DNA of 11,584 nucleotides from Hadesarchaea archaeon (GTDB lineage: Archaea > Hadarchaeota > Hadarchaeia > Hadarchaeales > Hadarchaeaceae), in assembly GCA_012962055.1 (NCBI GenBank), contig DTYD01000096.1, positions 1-11,584 on the forward strand, read 5' to 3'. The position numbers and the translations under genes were made by a program. Positions 1 to 5,763 of the stretch are shown here, piece by piece. Position 1 is the first letter of the stretch. The number at the start of each line of letters is the position of its first letter. A model generated the notes under the pieces. It did not search any database, was not told the DNA's origin, and was given only the letters and a program-made list of their open reading frames with translations.

Positions 1-399
1 GGCAGGGAAATGAGAATTTCTCCAAAGCATGCGATGGAGATCTGTCGGGCAATCCGCAATATGCGCCTGAGTGGTGCTAGGGAGTACCTAGAAGACGTCC
101 AAAAAAAGAAAAGAGCTATTCCTTTCGTGCGTCACCGAAAAAAACTCGCCCATCGGAAAGGAGCCGGTGGTAGCGGACAATACCCTGTCAAAGCCGCTAG
201 GGAAATTTTAAAAGTGTTGAAAAATGCGGAAGCCAACGCGAGTTACAGGGGGCTCGACATCGAAAAACTTAAGATAGTACATGCGAGCGCTTACAAAGGC
301 ATTACCATTCCTGGGATCCTCCCACGAGCTTTTGGACGGGCGACGCCGCATAACAAGCCGCTTACCAACGTTGAAATAATCCTGAAGGAGGTCTCCTGA
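1..399 (+). CDS. rpl22: 50S ribosomal protein uL22 (L22), 5'-truncated
   Basis: Large-subunit protein uL22, which binds 23S rRNA and lines the exit tunnel with its long beta-hairpin. The frame is open from base 1: the first codons read G-R-E followed by MRISPKHAMEIC. In archaeal uL22 the equivalent stretch reads roughly GREL-RISPKHA, so the ATG at base 10 is an internal methionine and about 20 residues are missing before the window. The visible 132 codons contain the N-terminal helix (RISPKHAMEICRAIRNM), a basic middle segment rich in H, R and K, and the conserved C-terminal hairpin region ending in GRATPHNKPLTNVEIILKE. The stop TGA overlaps the uS3 start codon by one base (TGATG), so translation is probably coupled. 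The family call is certain; only the start is unseen. Confidence 0.96.
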   Translation, partial: GREMRISPKHAMEICRAIRNMRLSGAREYLEDVQKKKRAIPFVRHRKKLAHRKGAGGSGQYPVKAAREILKVLKNAEANASYRGLDIEKLKIVHASAYKGITIPGILPRAFGRATPHNKPLTNVEIILKEVS

Positions 400-1100
400 T
401 GCCCGTGGAGCGTACTTTTATAAAGCGGGGACTGAAACGTGTCGAACTTGAGACTTTCCTCGTACGAGAATTGGGCCAAGCTGGTTACGGCGGTGTGGAT
501 GTAAAACGTGTCCCCACTGGCACCCGTGTGGCTCTCTATGTAGACAGGCCTGGTATGGTAATAGGGCGCAAGGGGAGGAGCATCAAACTGCTCACCGAAG
601 AACTTGAAAAGAAGTTTGGGCTGGAAAACCCCCAAATCGAGGTAATAGAAATTCCGAGATCCGAGCTTTCCGGTCCGATAATGGCAAAACGCATCGCCTT
701 CGCCCTTGAGCGTGGGTTAAGCGCGAGACGGATCGGCCACATCATGACCCGAAGAATAATGGAGGCCGGCGCACGAGGCGTTGAGGTGACCATTTCAGGA
801 AGAATCGCTGGAGAGCGCTCAAGAAGCGAACGATTTTATAAAGGTTACATCAGCAAGGCTGGTGAACCGGCCGAGAAGCTCGTGAGTCGTGGCTATGCTG
901 AAGCCAAACTGAAACCCGGAATCGCCGGTGTCAAGGTAGATATAATGCCTCCAGACGCGCCGCTTCCGGATGAAATTAAGGTTAAAGAGACCAAACCAGT
1001 CGAAGCGGTTGTTACCGTCGACGCAACCAATGAAGACTCTAAAGAGGCTGAAAAACAAACGCAAGAAGGGGAGAGAAAAAGTGGCGATACTGAAGGGTAA
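399..1100 (+). CDS. rps3: 30S ribosomal protein uS3 (S3)
   Basis: Small-subunit protein uS3 of the 30S head, near the mRNA entry channel. The 233-residue product has a type II KH domain in its first half, with the GxxG loop GRKG at residues 56-59 (context GMVIGRKGRSIK). The C-terminal S3 domain follows, including RRIMEAGARGVEVTISGRIAG and the segment SRSERFYKGYISKAGEP. The start ATG sits 6 nt after AAGGAGGT (385-392) and overlaps the uL22 stop by one base. The last 40 or so residues (from about 194) form a low-complexity tail rich in E, K and T. The very end of this tail overlaps uL29 by 20 nt. The tail is longer and more charged than the conserved core needs. Confidence 0.97.
   Translation: MPVERTFIKRGLKRVELETFLVRELGQAGYGGVDVKRVPTGTRVALYVDRPGMVIGRKGRSIKLLTEELEKKFGLENPQIEVIEIPRSELSGPIMAKRIAFALERGLSARRIGHIMTRRIMEAGARGVEVTISGRIAGERSRSERFYKGYISKAGEPAEKLVSRGYAEAKLKPGIAGVKVDIMPPDAPLPDEIKVKETKPVEAVVTVDATNEDSKEAEKQTQEGERKSGDTEG
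1066..1073 (+). promoter_or_regulatory. Shine-Dalgarno site selecting the GTG start of uL29
   Basis: AAGGGGAG lies 7 nt before the GTG at 1081. The frame is open further upstream, to an ATG at 970 deep inside uS3, but the residues encoded there do not resemble uL29. This site supports GTG 1081 as the real start. Confidence 0.6.
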
Positions 1101-1308
1101 CGAAATCAGGGGAATGAGTAGAGAAGAAATAGTTGAAAAACTCAAAGAACTTCGTGCAGAGTTAGCACGAGCGCGTGCAACAGCCGCTGCAGGTGGTTCG
1201 CTCGAGAACCCGGCACGAATCAAGGAGCTTAAACGTGCCATAGCGAGAATACTCACGATAACGAAAGAAAAACAAAAGGAGGTGCATGAGCGCGCAAGAG
1301 GTATGTAA
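1081..1308 (+). CDS. rpl29: 50S ribosomal protein uL29 (L29)
   Basis: Small helical large-subunit protein uL29, located near the exit tunnel where targeting factors dock. With the GTG start the product is 75 residues (VAILKGNEIRGMSREEIVEK...), a normal length for the family. It shows the family pattern: a start helix MSREEIVEKLKELRAELARARA, then an A/G linker, then the second helix with NPARIKELKRAIARILTI. The GTG start is preferred over the ATG at 970 because a Shine-Dalgarno motif precedes it and the family N-terminus begins here. It overlaps uS3 by 20 nt in another frame and overlaps aIF1 by 23 nt. Its final residues (KEVHERARGM) are thus dual-coded with the aIF1 start. Confidence 0.92.
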   Translation: MAILKGNEIRGMSREEIVEKLKELRAELARARATAAAGGSLENPARIKELKRAIARILTITKEKQKEVHERARGM

Positions 1309-1600
1309 AGTTTGTGGTTTACCAAAGGAGCTCTGCGTCTGTCAAGAGATCTCACGCGAACAACAACGAATAAGTGTATACTCTATGAAACGGAAGTTCG
1401 GGAAAGTCGTGACTATCATAGAAGGGCTGGACGAAAAACAAGTAAACCTAAAAGAACTCACAAAAGACCTCAAATCTAAACTCGCGTGCGGTGGAACCTC
1501 AAAAGAGGGGCGCGTTGAACTCCAAGGTGACCACAAGACACGCGTAAAGAAAGTGCTTGTCGGGATGGGGTTCTCCCAAGATATGATAGATGTGAGATAA
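1286..1600 (+). CDS. Translation initiation factor aIF1 (SUI1 family)
   Basis: Archaeal homologue of eIF1, which monitors start-codon fidelity on the small subunit. The 104-residue product begins with a Cys cluster (C7, C10, C17, C19; CKVCGLPKELCVC) that looks like the small zinc-binding element of archaeal members. The SUI1 fold follows from about residue 28 to the end: KVVTIIEGLD, then LKELTKDLKSKLACGGTSKEG and VELQGDH, with a C-terminal VKKVLVGMGF. The basic loop and ACGGT motif are hallmarks of the family. AGGAGGTG (1277-1284) immediately precedes the ATG, giving very strong pairing with the 16S 3' end but tight spacing. A SUI1 gene between uL29 and Rpp29 is common in archaeal ribosomal clusters. 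Confidence 0.95.
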   Translation: MSAQEVCKVCGLPKELCVCQEISREQQRISVYSMKRKFGKVVTIIEGLDEKQVNLKELTKDLKSKLACGGTSKEGRVELQGDHKTRVKKVLVGMGFSQDMIDVR

Positions 1601-1605
1601 GGTGA
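1600..1605 (+). promoter_or_regulatory. Shine-Dalgarno site selecting ATG 1611 for Rpp29
   Basis: AGGTGA lies 5 nt before ATG 1611. The in-frame GTG at 1602 falls inside this motif and so cannot use it as its ribosome binding site. The motif shares its first A with the aIF1 TAA stop. Confidence 0.65.
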
Positions 1606-1610
1606 CAAAA

Positions 1611-1883
1611 ATGGCCGTGACAAAGCGAAGCCTGCTTCAGGACGAGCTTATTGGGCTCGAGGCAAAAATTGTAAACAGTTCGGATTCCACCTTGCTCGGA
1701 ACCTCTGGAAAAATTGTGGATGAAACGCGCAACATGCTGGTAATGGAACAGGAGGGGAAAATCAAAAAAATTTCAAAGTATACTTCAACATTCCTTGTGA
1801 CGCTACCAAATGGAGAGAAAGTGCATGTGAATGGCAAAAAACTGGTTGGGCGGCCCGAAGAACGGGTCAGACGAAAACGGTGA
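1611..1883 (+). CDS. rnp1: Ribonuclease P protein component 1 (Rpp29/Pop4 family)
   Basis: Protein subunit of archaeal RNase P, the ribonucleoprotein that cleaves the 5' leader of pre-tRNA. With the ATG start the product is 90 residues (MAVTKRSLLQDELIGLEAKI...), typical for the compact archaeal Rpp29. The Sm-like beta-barrel signature is visible: ELIGLEAKIVNSSDSTLLGT, SGKIVDETRNMLVMEQ, then TFLVTLPNGEKVHVNGKKLVG, followed by a basic tail (RPEERVRRKR). An alternative GTG at 1602 would add three residues but lies within the Shine-Dalgarno sequence. The gene sits 10 nt after aIF1 and 4 nt before uS17. This is its usual place in many euryarchaeal clusters and links tRNA processing to ribosome synthesis. 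Confidence 0.93.
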   Translation: MAVTKRSLLQDELIGLEAKIVNSSDSTLLGTSGKIVDETRNMLVMEQEGKIKKISKYTSTFLVTLPNGEKVHVNGKKLVGRPEERVRRKR

Positions 1884-1885
1884 GG
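1879..1885 (+). promoter_or_regulatory. Shine-Dalgarno site of uS17, containing the Rpp29 stop
   Basis: GGTGAGG contains the Rpp29 TGA stop (1881-1883). It is 2 nt from ATG 1888 and 11 nt from ATG 1897, so it does not cleanly decide between the two starts. It does exclude the earlier in-frame ATG at 1831, which lies inside Rpp29. Confidence 0.5.
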
Positions 1886-1887
1886 CC

Positions 1888-2205
1888 ATGGTTGGCATGA
1901 AGACAAAACCCCCCAAGGAGAAATGTTCAGACGAGAAGTGCCCGTTCCACGGCAAGTTGTCGGTTCGGGGTCGGGTGTTCGAAGGTGTGGTCGTGAGCCA
2001 CAAAATGGCTAAAACTGTAACCGTGGAACTTGAACGCATGCAAAAAGTACCAAAGTACGAAAGGTACGAACGCCGCACCTCTAGATTTCACGCTCACAAT
2101 CCACCCTGCATAGCGGCAAAGACGGGGGACAGGATTAAGTTTATGGAGTGCCGGCGGCTGAGCAAGACGAAAGCGTTTGTCGTTGTGCAAAAGCTGGAGG
2201 GATAG
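1888..2205 (+). CDS. rps17: 30S ribosomal protein uS17 (S17)
   Basis: Small-subunit 16S rRNA-binding protein with an OB fold. The 105-residue product ([13 protein letters not shown]...) has the archaeal N-terminal element with Cys13 and Cys18 ([10 protein letters not shown]). The OB core follows: [41 protein letters not shown], the signature [10 protein letters not shown], and a C-terminal [18 protein letters not shown]. The frame extends back to an ATG at 1831 within Rpp29, but those residues do not match the family. ATG 1888 is chosen because archaeal homologues have a short segment before the KPP/QPP motif; ATG 1897 would remove three residues and cannot be excluded. Confidence 0.95.
   Translation: MVGMKTKPPKEKCSDEKCPFHGKLSVRGRVFEGVVVSHKMAKTVTVELERMQKVPKYERYERRTSRFHAHNPPCIAAKTGDRIKFMECRRLSKTKAFVVVQKLEG
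2196..2203 (+). promoter_or_regulatory. Shine-Dalgarno site selecting ATG 2208 for uL14
   Basis: GGAGGGAT, a seven-of-eight match to GGAGGTGAT-type motifs, lies 4 nt before ATG 2208 and shares a base with the uS17 TAG stop. It supports 2208 over the upstream in-frame ATG at 2148 inside uS17. Confidence 0.7.
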
Positions 2206-2207
2206 AA

Positions 2208-2633
2208 ATGGGGAAGAAAGGCGCCGGTGCAGCTATGGGTGTTTCTGCTGTGACACCAGTAAGAACGTTGCCGATAAATGCACGACTCAATTGTGCTGAT
2301 AACACCGGAGCCAGGGAACTTCAAATTGTGAGTGTAATGGGTTACAAGGGGAGACGAGCGCGAATGGCTTGTGCCGGTGTTGGTGACAGGATAATCGCAT
2401 CTGTAAAGAAGGGTACACCTGAGCTTCGAGCGCAATTAGTACAAGCTGTTATCATCCGACAGACCAAGGAGTACCGTCGCGTAGATGGCATGCGCATAAA
2501 ATTTGAAGACAACGCGGCTGTACTTATCACGCCCGAAGCCGTGCCGCGAGGCTCCGAGATAAAAGGTCCCATGGCAAGAGAGGCTGCAGAAAGGTGGCCC
2601 AGAGTTGCTGGAACAGCTTCGAGTGTGGTGTAA
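2208..2633 (+). CDS. rpl14: 50S ribosomal protein uL14 (L14)
   Basis: Large-subunit interface protein that helps form bridges to the small subunit. The 141-residue product is a five-stranded barrel with clear family blocks: [79 protein letters not shown] and a C-terminal [14 protein letters not shown]. The N-terminus [19 protein letters not shown] is longer than in most methanogens and, from memory, resembles the Thermococcales form (MAKKGAGATRG...). The start is set by a strong Shine-Dalgarno motif, 2 nt after the uS17 stop. uL24 follows 3 nt downstream. Confidence 0.97.
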   Translation: MGKKGAGAAMGVSAVTPVRTLPINARLNCADNTGARELQIVSVMGYKGRRARMACAGVGDRIIASVKKGTPELRAQLVQAVIIRQTKEYRRVDGMRIKFEDNAAVLITPEAVPRGSEIKGPMAREAAERWPRVAGTASSVV

Positions 2634-2636
2634 GTT

Positions 2637-2999
2637 ATGGTATCCAAACAACCTCGCAAACAACGTTTAGCGCTATATTCCGTCTCCCTGCACACTCGCC
2701 ATAAGCTTCTTTCAGCTCCGCTCAGCCGAGAACTCAGAGAAAAATACAAAACACGCAGTCTCCCGGTCCGGAAAGGTGACCGTGTGAGGGTGTTAAGTGG
2801 TGACTTTAAAAAACTTGAAGGCGATGTTGTGGAAGTTAACACAAAACAGGGTGTAATTCAGGTGGAGGGGACGTCTGTGGCAAAAGCTGATGGAACACAG
2901 ATTACAGAGATGATCCGGCCTTCAAATGTTTTGTTGTTGAGGTTAGCTGAAGACAGAGAACGTGCACGCATTCTTGAGAGGAGGTCTACGGGTGGCTAA
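2637..2999 (+). CDS. rpl24: 50S ribosomal protein uL24 (L24)
   Basis: Early-assembly protein that binds domain I of 23S rRNA near the tunnel exit. The 120-residue product has the archaeal/eukaryotic N-terminal extension (QPRKQRLALYSVSLHTRHKL, then SAPLSRELREKYKTRSLPVRKGD). A KOW motif follows at about residues 47-74 (RVRVLSGDFKKLEGDVVEVN), then the second beta module with GTSVAKADGTQITEMIRPSN. The C-terminal RERARILERRSTGG overlaps the eS4 start by 8 nt. The ATG is 3 nt after the uL14 stop. A modest GGTG (2627-2630) supplies the ribosome binding site. Confidence 0.95.
   Translation: MVSKQPRKQRLALYSVSLHTRHKLLSAPLSRELREKYKTRSLPVRKGDRVRVLSGDFKKLEGDVVEVNTKQGVIQVEGTSVAKADGTQITEMIRPSNVLLLRLAEDRERARILERRSTGG
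2979..2985 (+). promoter_or_regulatory. Shine-Dalgarno site selecting GTG 2992 for eS4
   Basis: AGGAGGT lies 6 nt before GTG 2992. An in-frame GTG at 2962 has no comparable motif, and the residues it would add (including LRGGL) do not belong to the family. Confidence 0.7.
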
Positions 3000-3723
3000 G
3001 AAAGGTGGAAGCAGACATCTGAAGCGATATGCCATACCCCGGAGGCTCAAGCTACCTAGAAAATCTTACGTGTGGGCCATGAAACCAGCGGCGGGGGGGC
3101 ACCCGAGCAAAAACTCTGTTCCACTCCGCATCGCTCTTCGCGATTATTTATCTGTGGGACGCACTGCCAGAGAAGTTGACCGTGTCGTCACTGATGGAAA
3201 TATTGTGGTGGACGGAAAAACTAGGCGGGACCCGAGCTTCCCTATCGGCTTTATGGATGTCGTACGACTTACGGCGCTTAATCGCAGTTATCGCGTGCTT
3301 CTGGACCACAGGGGACACCTAACTCTAAGCGAGATAAATCCGGCAGAGACATCAATAAAACTGTGTAGAGTGACGCACAAACGAATCGTCCGGGGAAAAA
3401 AAGTGCACATAACGTTTCATGACGGGAAAACCATTCTTGGGGATCTAGACGAGTTCAAGCCTGGCGATGTCGCAAAATTGGCGTTGCCTGAGTTAAGGGT
3501 ATTGGAGCGCCTTCCGTTCGAGGTAGGCACCATCGCTCTGGTGACGGGTGGAAGCAATGTCAACAAAGCTGGCAGAATTTCCGAAATCAAGTTGATTACA
3601 GGCTCCCAGCCGAACATTGTAACTTTGAAAGGTAACGGAGAGAAGTTTCAAGCCCCAGAGCATTACGTGTTCATTGTGGGCAGGGGGAAACCTTCTATCT
3701 CATTACCAGGTGTGAACCCATGA
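2992..3723 (+). CDS. rps4e: 30S ribosomal protein eS4 (S4e)
   Basis: Small-subunit protein found only in archaea and eukaryotes. With the GTG start the 243-residue product begins VAKKGGSRHLKRYAIPRRLK, the conserved N-terminal segment of the family. An S4-type RNA-binding region lies at about residues 42-105 (LRIALRDYLSVGRTAREVDR, VTDGNIVVDGKTRRDPSFPIG, MDVVRL). The central S4e domain follows, then a KOW-like segment near residues 178-200 (VGTIALVTGGSNVNKAGRI), and the end carries EHYVFIVGRGKPSISLP. The start overlaps uL24 by 8 nt, and the stop overlaps uL5 by 4 nt (ATGA). The length is normal for archaea. Confidence 0.96.
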   Translation: MAKKGGSRHLKRYAIPRRLKLPRKSYVWAMKPAAGGHPSKNSVPLRIALRDYLSVGRTAREVDRVVTDGNIVVDGKTRRDPSFPIGFMDVVRLTALNRSYRVLLDHRGHLTLSEINPAETSIKLCRVTHKRIVRGKKVHITFHDGKTILGDLDEFKPGDVAKLALPELRVLERLPFEVGTIALVTGGSNVNKAGRISEIKLITGSQPNIVTLKGNGEKFQAPEHYVFIVGRGKPSISLPGVNP

Positions 3724-4226
3724 ACCCCATGCGTGAAATTCGAATAGAGAAAGTAGTCCTAAACATAGGTACCGGTGAGGGGGGAGACAAGCTCGCCAAA
3801 GCTGAAAATGTTCTTAAGGATATCGCCGGACAAAAACCGATGCGAACTTTTGCAAAAAAATCCGTGAGGGAATGGGGAGTAAAACGTGGAAATCCTCTGG
3901 GCTGCATGGTCACTTTACGTGGCGAGCGAGCGATTGAAACCTTGAAAAGGTTACTTGACGGTGTGGAGCGACATTTGAAAAAGGACTCATTCGACAACAA
4001 TGGTAACTTCGCTTTCGGGATCAAGGAGCACATAGATATTCCAGGCATCTCTTACGACCCCGAACTGGGCGTGTTCGGAATGGACGTGTGTGTCACACTA
4101 GCGAGACCCGGTTACAGAATAAAACGAAGACGGCGGTTGGCTCGCCCCATCTCAACCACCCATCTAATTACCAAAGAAGAAGCAATAAATTTTGTAACCG
4201 AAAAATTTGGAGTCCAGGTGATCTAA
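3720..4226 (+). CDS. rpl5: 50S ribosomal protein uL5 (L5)
   Basis: Large-subunit protein that, with uL18, anchors 5S rRNA in the central protuberance. The 168-residue product shows the archaeal uL5 blocks: [40 protein letters not shown], the domain with [20 protein letters not shown], and [20 protein letters not shown], ending in [16 protein letters not shown]. The ATG at 3720 overlaps the eS4 stop as ATGA and is 7 nt after AGGTG (3708-3712). A second ATG at 3729 would remove three residues and is possible, because MREIRI also starts well. The stop overlaps the uS14 start by one base. Confidence 0.96.
   Translation: MNPMREIRIEKVVLNIGTGEGGDKLAKAENVLKDIAGQKPMRTFAKKSVREWGVKRGNPLGCMVTLRGERAIETLKRLLDGVERHLKKDSFDNNGNFAFGIKEHIDIPGISYDPELGVFGMDVCVTLARPGYRIKRRRRLARPISTTHLITKEEAINFVTEKFGVQVI
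4216..4223 (+). promoter_or_regulatory. Shine-Dalgarno site selecting ATG 4226 for uS14
   Basis: AGGTGATC is an eight-base complement of the archaeal 16S rRNA 3' end and lies 2 nt before ATG 4226. It excludes the long upstream extension of the same frame to 4088 inside uL5. Confidence 0.65.
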
Positions 4227-4372
4227 TGCCAAAGACAAAATTTGGGAAGGGCGCACACAGATGTATGCACTGTGGTAGATACAAATTCGTTTACCAACAA
4301 CACGGGCTGAAGTTGTGCAGGCGGTGTTTCCGGGAACTTGCTCCTAAAATGGGATTCAAAAAATATAGTTAG
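4226..4372 (+). CDS. rps14: 30S ribosomal protein uS14 (S14), zinc-binding short type
   Basis: Small protein of the 30S head. The 48-residue product has the four-cysteine zinc site C13-x2-C16 and C31-x2-C34 ([10 protein letters not shown] and [10 protein letters not shown]), then the C-terminal AP-x-MGFKKYS signature typical of archaeal uS14. The open frame runs back to 4088 within uL5, but that extension is not family-like. The real start is the ATG overlapping the uL5 TAA by one base (TAATG), preceded by AGGTGATC. All four cysteines are present, so this is the zinc-dependent form. Confidence 0.96.
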   Translation: MPKTKFGKGAHRCMHCGRYKFVYQQHGLKLCRRCFRELAPKMGFKKYS

Positions 4373-4381
4373 GTGTGAACA

Positions 4382-4771
4382 ATGTTGCTTGATCCACTTG
4401 CCAACGCACTTTCTAAAATCCAGAACCACGAGCGAGCGAGAAAACGGGAAGTTGACCTTGTCCCTGCCTCCAAACTAATTAATAAAGTTCTGCAAATCAT
4501 GCAAGAAGAGGACTTCATCAAAAAATTCGAGTTCATCGGAAACGGGAAAGCGGGCGGGTTTAAAGTGACGCTCAAGGGAAAGATAAACAGATGCGGGGTG
4601 ATAAAACCTAGGCATTCCACTAAACACGACGAATACGAACAGTGGGAAAAGCGGTACTTACCAGCGGCGGGTTTTGGCATACTCGTGGTTTCGACCCCCC
4701 AAGGGGTAATAACACATAAAAAAGCTATGGAACTGGGACTTGGCGGTCGACTTTTAGCTTATATTTATTGA
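4382..4771 (+). CDS. rps8: 30S ribosomal protein uS8 (S8)
   Basis: Primary binder of the central domain of 16S rRNA, needed for platform assembly. The 129-residue product begins [20 protein letters not shown], as archaeal uS8 does. It contains the N-terminal alpha/beta domain to about residue 70 (including [20 protein letters not shown]) and the C-terminal domain with the rRNA-binding signature [19 protein letters not shown], ending LLAYIY. The ATG is 6 nt after TTAGGTG, which contains the uS14 TAG stop. The 3' end of the gene forms the left arm of a hairpin that spans its stop codon. In bacteria S8 represses the spc operon by binding its mRNA; nothing here shows this for the present organism. 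Confidence 0.96.
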   Translation: MLLDPLANALSKIQNHERARKREVDLVPASKLINKVLQIMQEEDFIKKFEFIGNGKAGGFKVTLKGKINRCGVIKPRHSTKHDEYEQWEKRYLPAAGFGILVVSTPQGVITHKKAMELGLGGRLLAYIY

Positions 4772-4800
4772 GCTAAACTTTTCATCACACTTTTTATTAA
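4753..4800 (+). terminator. Candidate hairpin plus T-tract terminator at the uS8-uL6 junction
   Basis: Bases 4753-4761 pair with 4769-4777 to give a 9-bp stem (one G-U) around a 7-nt loop, with the uS8 TGA (4769-4771) in the right arm. The stem is followed by TTTT (4779-4782) and TTTTT (4791-4795). The stem is AU-rich and therefore weak, but archaeal termination depends mainly on the T tracts. This could reduce read-through before uL6. It may instead be an operator-like palindrome (see the next entry). Confidence 0.3.
4758..4768 (+). promoter_or_regulatory. Candidate TATA box for a promoter upstream of uL6
   Basis: The AT-rich core TTATATTTAT resembles an archaeal TATA box and is the centre of the inverted repeat at 4753-4777. 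A start about 25 bp downstream would fall near 4785-4795, leaving a leader of about 50-60 nt before the uL6 ATG at 4844. A second AT-rich element, TTTTTATTAA (4791-4800), could serve the same role with a start near 4820. No convincing BRE was recognised, so this rests on composition and position. Confidence 0.25.
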
Positions 4801-4843
4801 GGAAAGCTGAGGATAGACGGAGCACGTACGGAGTTCGCTGAAG
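4772..4843 (+). other. 72-bp intergenic gap between uS8 and uL6
   Basis: This is the only gap above 13 bp in the window. It contains the right arm of the uS8 hairpin, two T tracts, and two copies of CGGAG about 11 bp apart (4818-4822 and 4829-4833). The second copy lies 10 nt before the uL6 start and is its likely ribosome binding site. No small open frame with a credible start was seen. Confidence 0.6.
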
Positions 4844-5374
4844 ATGAGGCCGGTAATTAAAGAAGAGCTCGAAGTGCCTGAAGGCGTGGAGCTAAAGCTT
4901 GCAGGCAAAACCATCGAGGTTAGTGGACCAAAGGGCAAGCTCACGCGAACATTCGACTTTCAAGAGATAGATATGGGGGTGGAGGGACGGAAGATCTGGA
5001 TCAGTTCGAATTCTGCACGCCAGAGAAACAAAGCTGCTGCCAGAACTGTCGTATCTCATTTACAGAACATGTTCAAAGGAGTTACCGACGGTTTCACTTA
5101 TAAATTGAAGGTTGTGTATTCTCATTTCCCGATCACCATCAAGATCGACGACAAACGCGTCATAATACAAAATTTTATTGGAGAACGGGCGCCCCGTGTG
5201 GCAAAAATCGTCGGAGATGCCAATGTCGAGACCAAAGGAGACGAGATTATTGTTAAAGGGATAAACAAGGAAAATGTCGGGCAAACGGCTTTCAACATTG
5301 AACAGGCCACATACGTCAAGTATCGCGACTTGAGGACCTTTCAAGATGGTTGTTACATCACAGAACGAGGGTGA
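4844..5374 (+). CDS. rpl6: 50S ribosomal protein uL6 (L6)
   Basis: Large-subunit protein near the factor-binding site and the sarcin-ricin loop. The 176-residue product has the two repeated uL6 domains. The first spans roughly residues 5-80 (EELEVPEGVELKLAGKTIEV, SGPKGKLTRTF, VVSHLQNMFKGVTDGFTYKL). The second spans about 85-170 (VVYSHFPITIKIDDKRVIIQ, GERAPRVAKIVGDANVETKG, DEIIVKGINKENVGQTAFNI). It ends with the archaeal element RDLRTFQDGCYITERG. It is the first gene after the 72-bp gap, so it may head a separate transcript. Its TGA stop lies inside the eL32 Shine-Dalgarno sequence. Confidence 0.97.
   Translation: MRPVIKEELEVPEGVELKLAGKTIEVSGPKGKLTRTFDFQEIDMGVEGRKIWISSNSARQRNKAAARTVVSHLQNMFKGVTDGFTYKLKVVYSHFPITIKIDDKRVIIQNFIGERAPRVAKIVGDANVETKGDEIIVKGINKENVGQTAFNIEQATYVKYRDLRTFQDGCYITERG
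5367..5374 (+). promoter_or_regulatory. Shine-Dalgarno site selecting ATG 5380 for eL32
   Basis: GAGGGTGA ends in the uL6 TGA stop and lies 5 nt before ATG 5380. It supports this ATG over the in-frame TTG at 5350 within uL6. Confidence 0.65.
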
Positions 5375-5379
5375 AAGAA

Positions 5380-5763
5380 ATGACGAAAAAAAAGTCATTA
5401 AAATTCAGGCGGCAGGAATGGTTTAGATTCAAAAAATTGAGCGAGAAATGGCGCAAACCCAGGGGGAGGGATAGCAAGATGCGTCTCGGTATGAGCGGGA
5501 AACCCGCAGTCGTATCAATCGGGTATAGGTCATCCCGAGCTACCCGCCATGTTCATCCTTCAGGCCTAGTGGAAGTGCTGGTCAACAACCCGCGAGATCT
5601 AGAGGACGTCGACCCAAGCGGGCGGGCGGTTCGGATATCCTCAAAAGTTGGAAAAAAGACGCGGGAACAAATTATGGCTAAAGCAAAAGATCTGAAAATC
5701 AAAGTACTCAACCCAGGGGTGAAAAAACGTGGAACTGAGCGAAAAGAGGAGACTGGCAGCTAA
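5380..5763 (+). CDS. rpl32e: 50S ribosomal protein eL32 (L32e)
   Basis: Large-subunit protein restricted to archaea and eukaryotes, bound to 23S rRNA. The 127-residue product begins MTKKKSLKFRRQEWFRFKKL and contains the family signature WRKPRGRDSKMRLGMSGKPA, followed by VVSIGYRSSRATRHVHPSGL, LVNNPRDLEDVDPSGRAVRI, and a C-terminal helix REQIMAKAKDLKIKVLNPG. Homologues usually stop soon after the ILNP motif. Here the frame continues for about 14 residues (VKKRGTERKEETGS), overlapping the eL19 gene by 35 nt. The start follows GAGGGTGA by 5 nt. Confidence 0.95.
   Translation: MTKKKSLKFRRQEWFRFKKLSEKWRKPRGRDSKMRLGMSGKPAVVSIGYRSSRATRHVHPSGLVEVLVNNPRDLEDVDPSGRAVRISSKVGKKTREQIMAKAKDLKIKVLNPGVKKRGTERKEETGS
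5715..5722 (+). promoter_or_regulatory. Shine-Dalgarno site of eL19, inside eL32
   Basis: AGGGGTGA lies 6 nt before the eL19 GTG at 5729. It is embedded in the eL32 coding sequence, so the GGG-V-K codons of eL32 also carry the ribosome binding site of the next gene. Confidence 0.65.

Noticed and set aside
10..12. ATG at base 10 as the true start of uL22
   Set aside because: The codons before it read G-R-E, which continues the conserved family motif. The ATG is internal and the gene is cut by the window edge.
386..397. AGGAGGTCTCCT palindrome over the uS3 Shine-Dalgarno site as a regulatory hairpin
   Set aside because: As RNA it allows only a 4-bp stem with a 4-nt loop. This is too weak to claim, and it follows from the SD followed by the end of uL22.
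819..1355. 178-codon open frame on the minus strand over uS3/uL29/aIF1
   Set aside because: It overlaps three well-supported genes, and its composition (long S/F/R runs) is typical of an antisense shadow. No ribosome binding site or family signature was seen.
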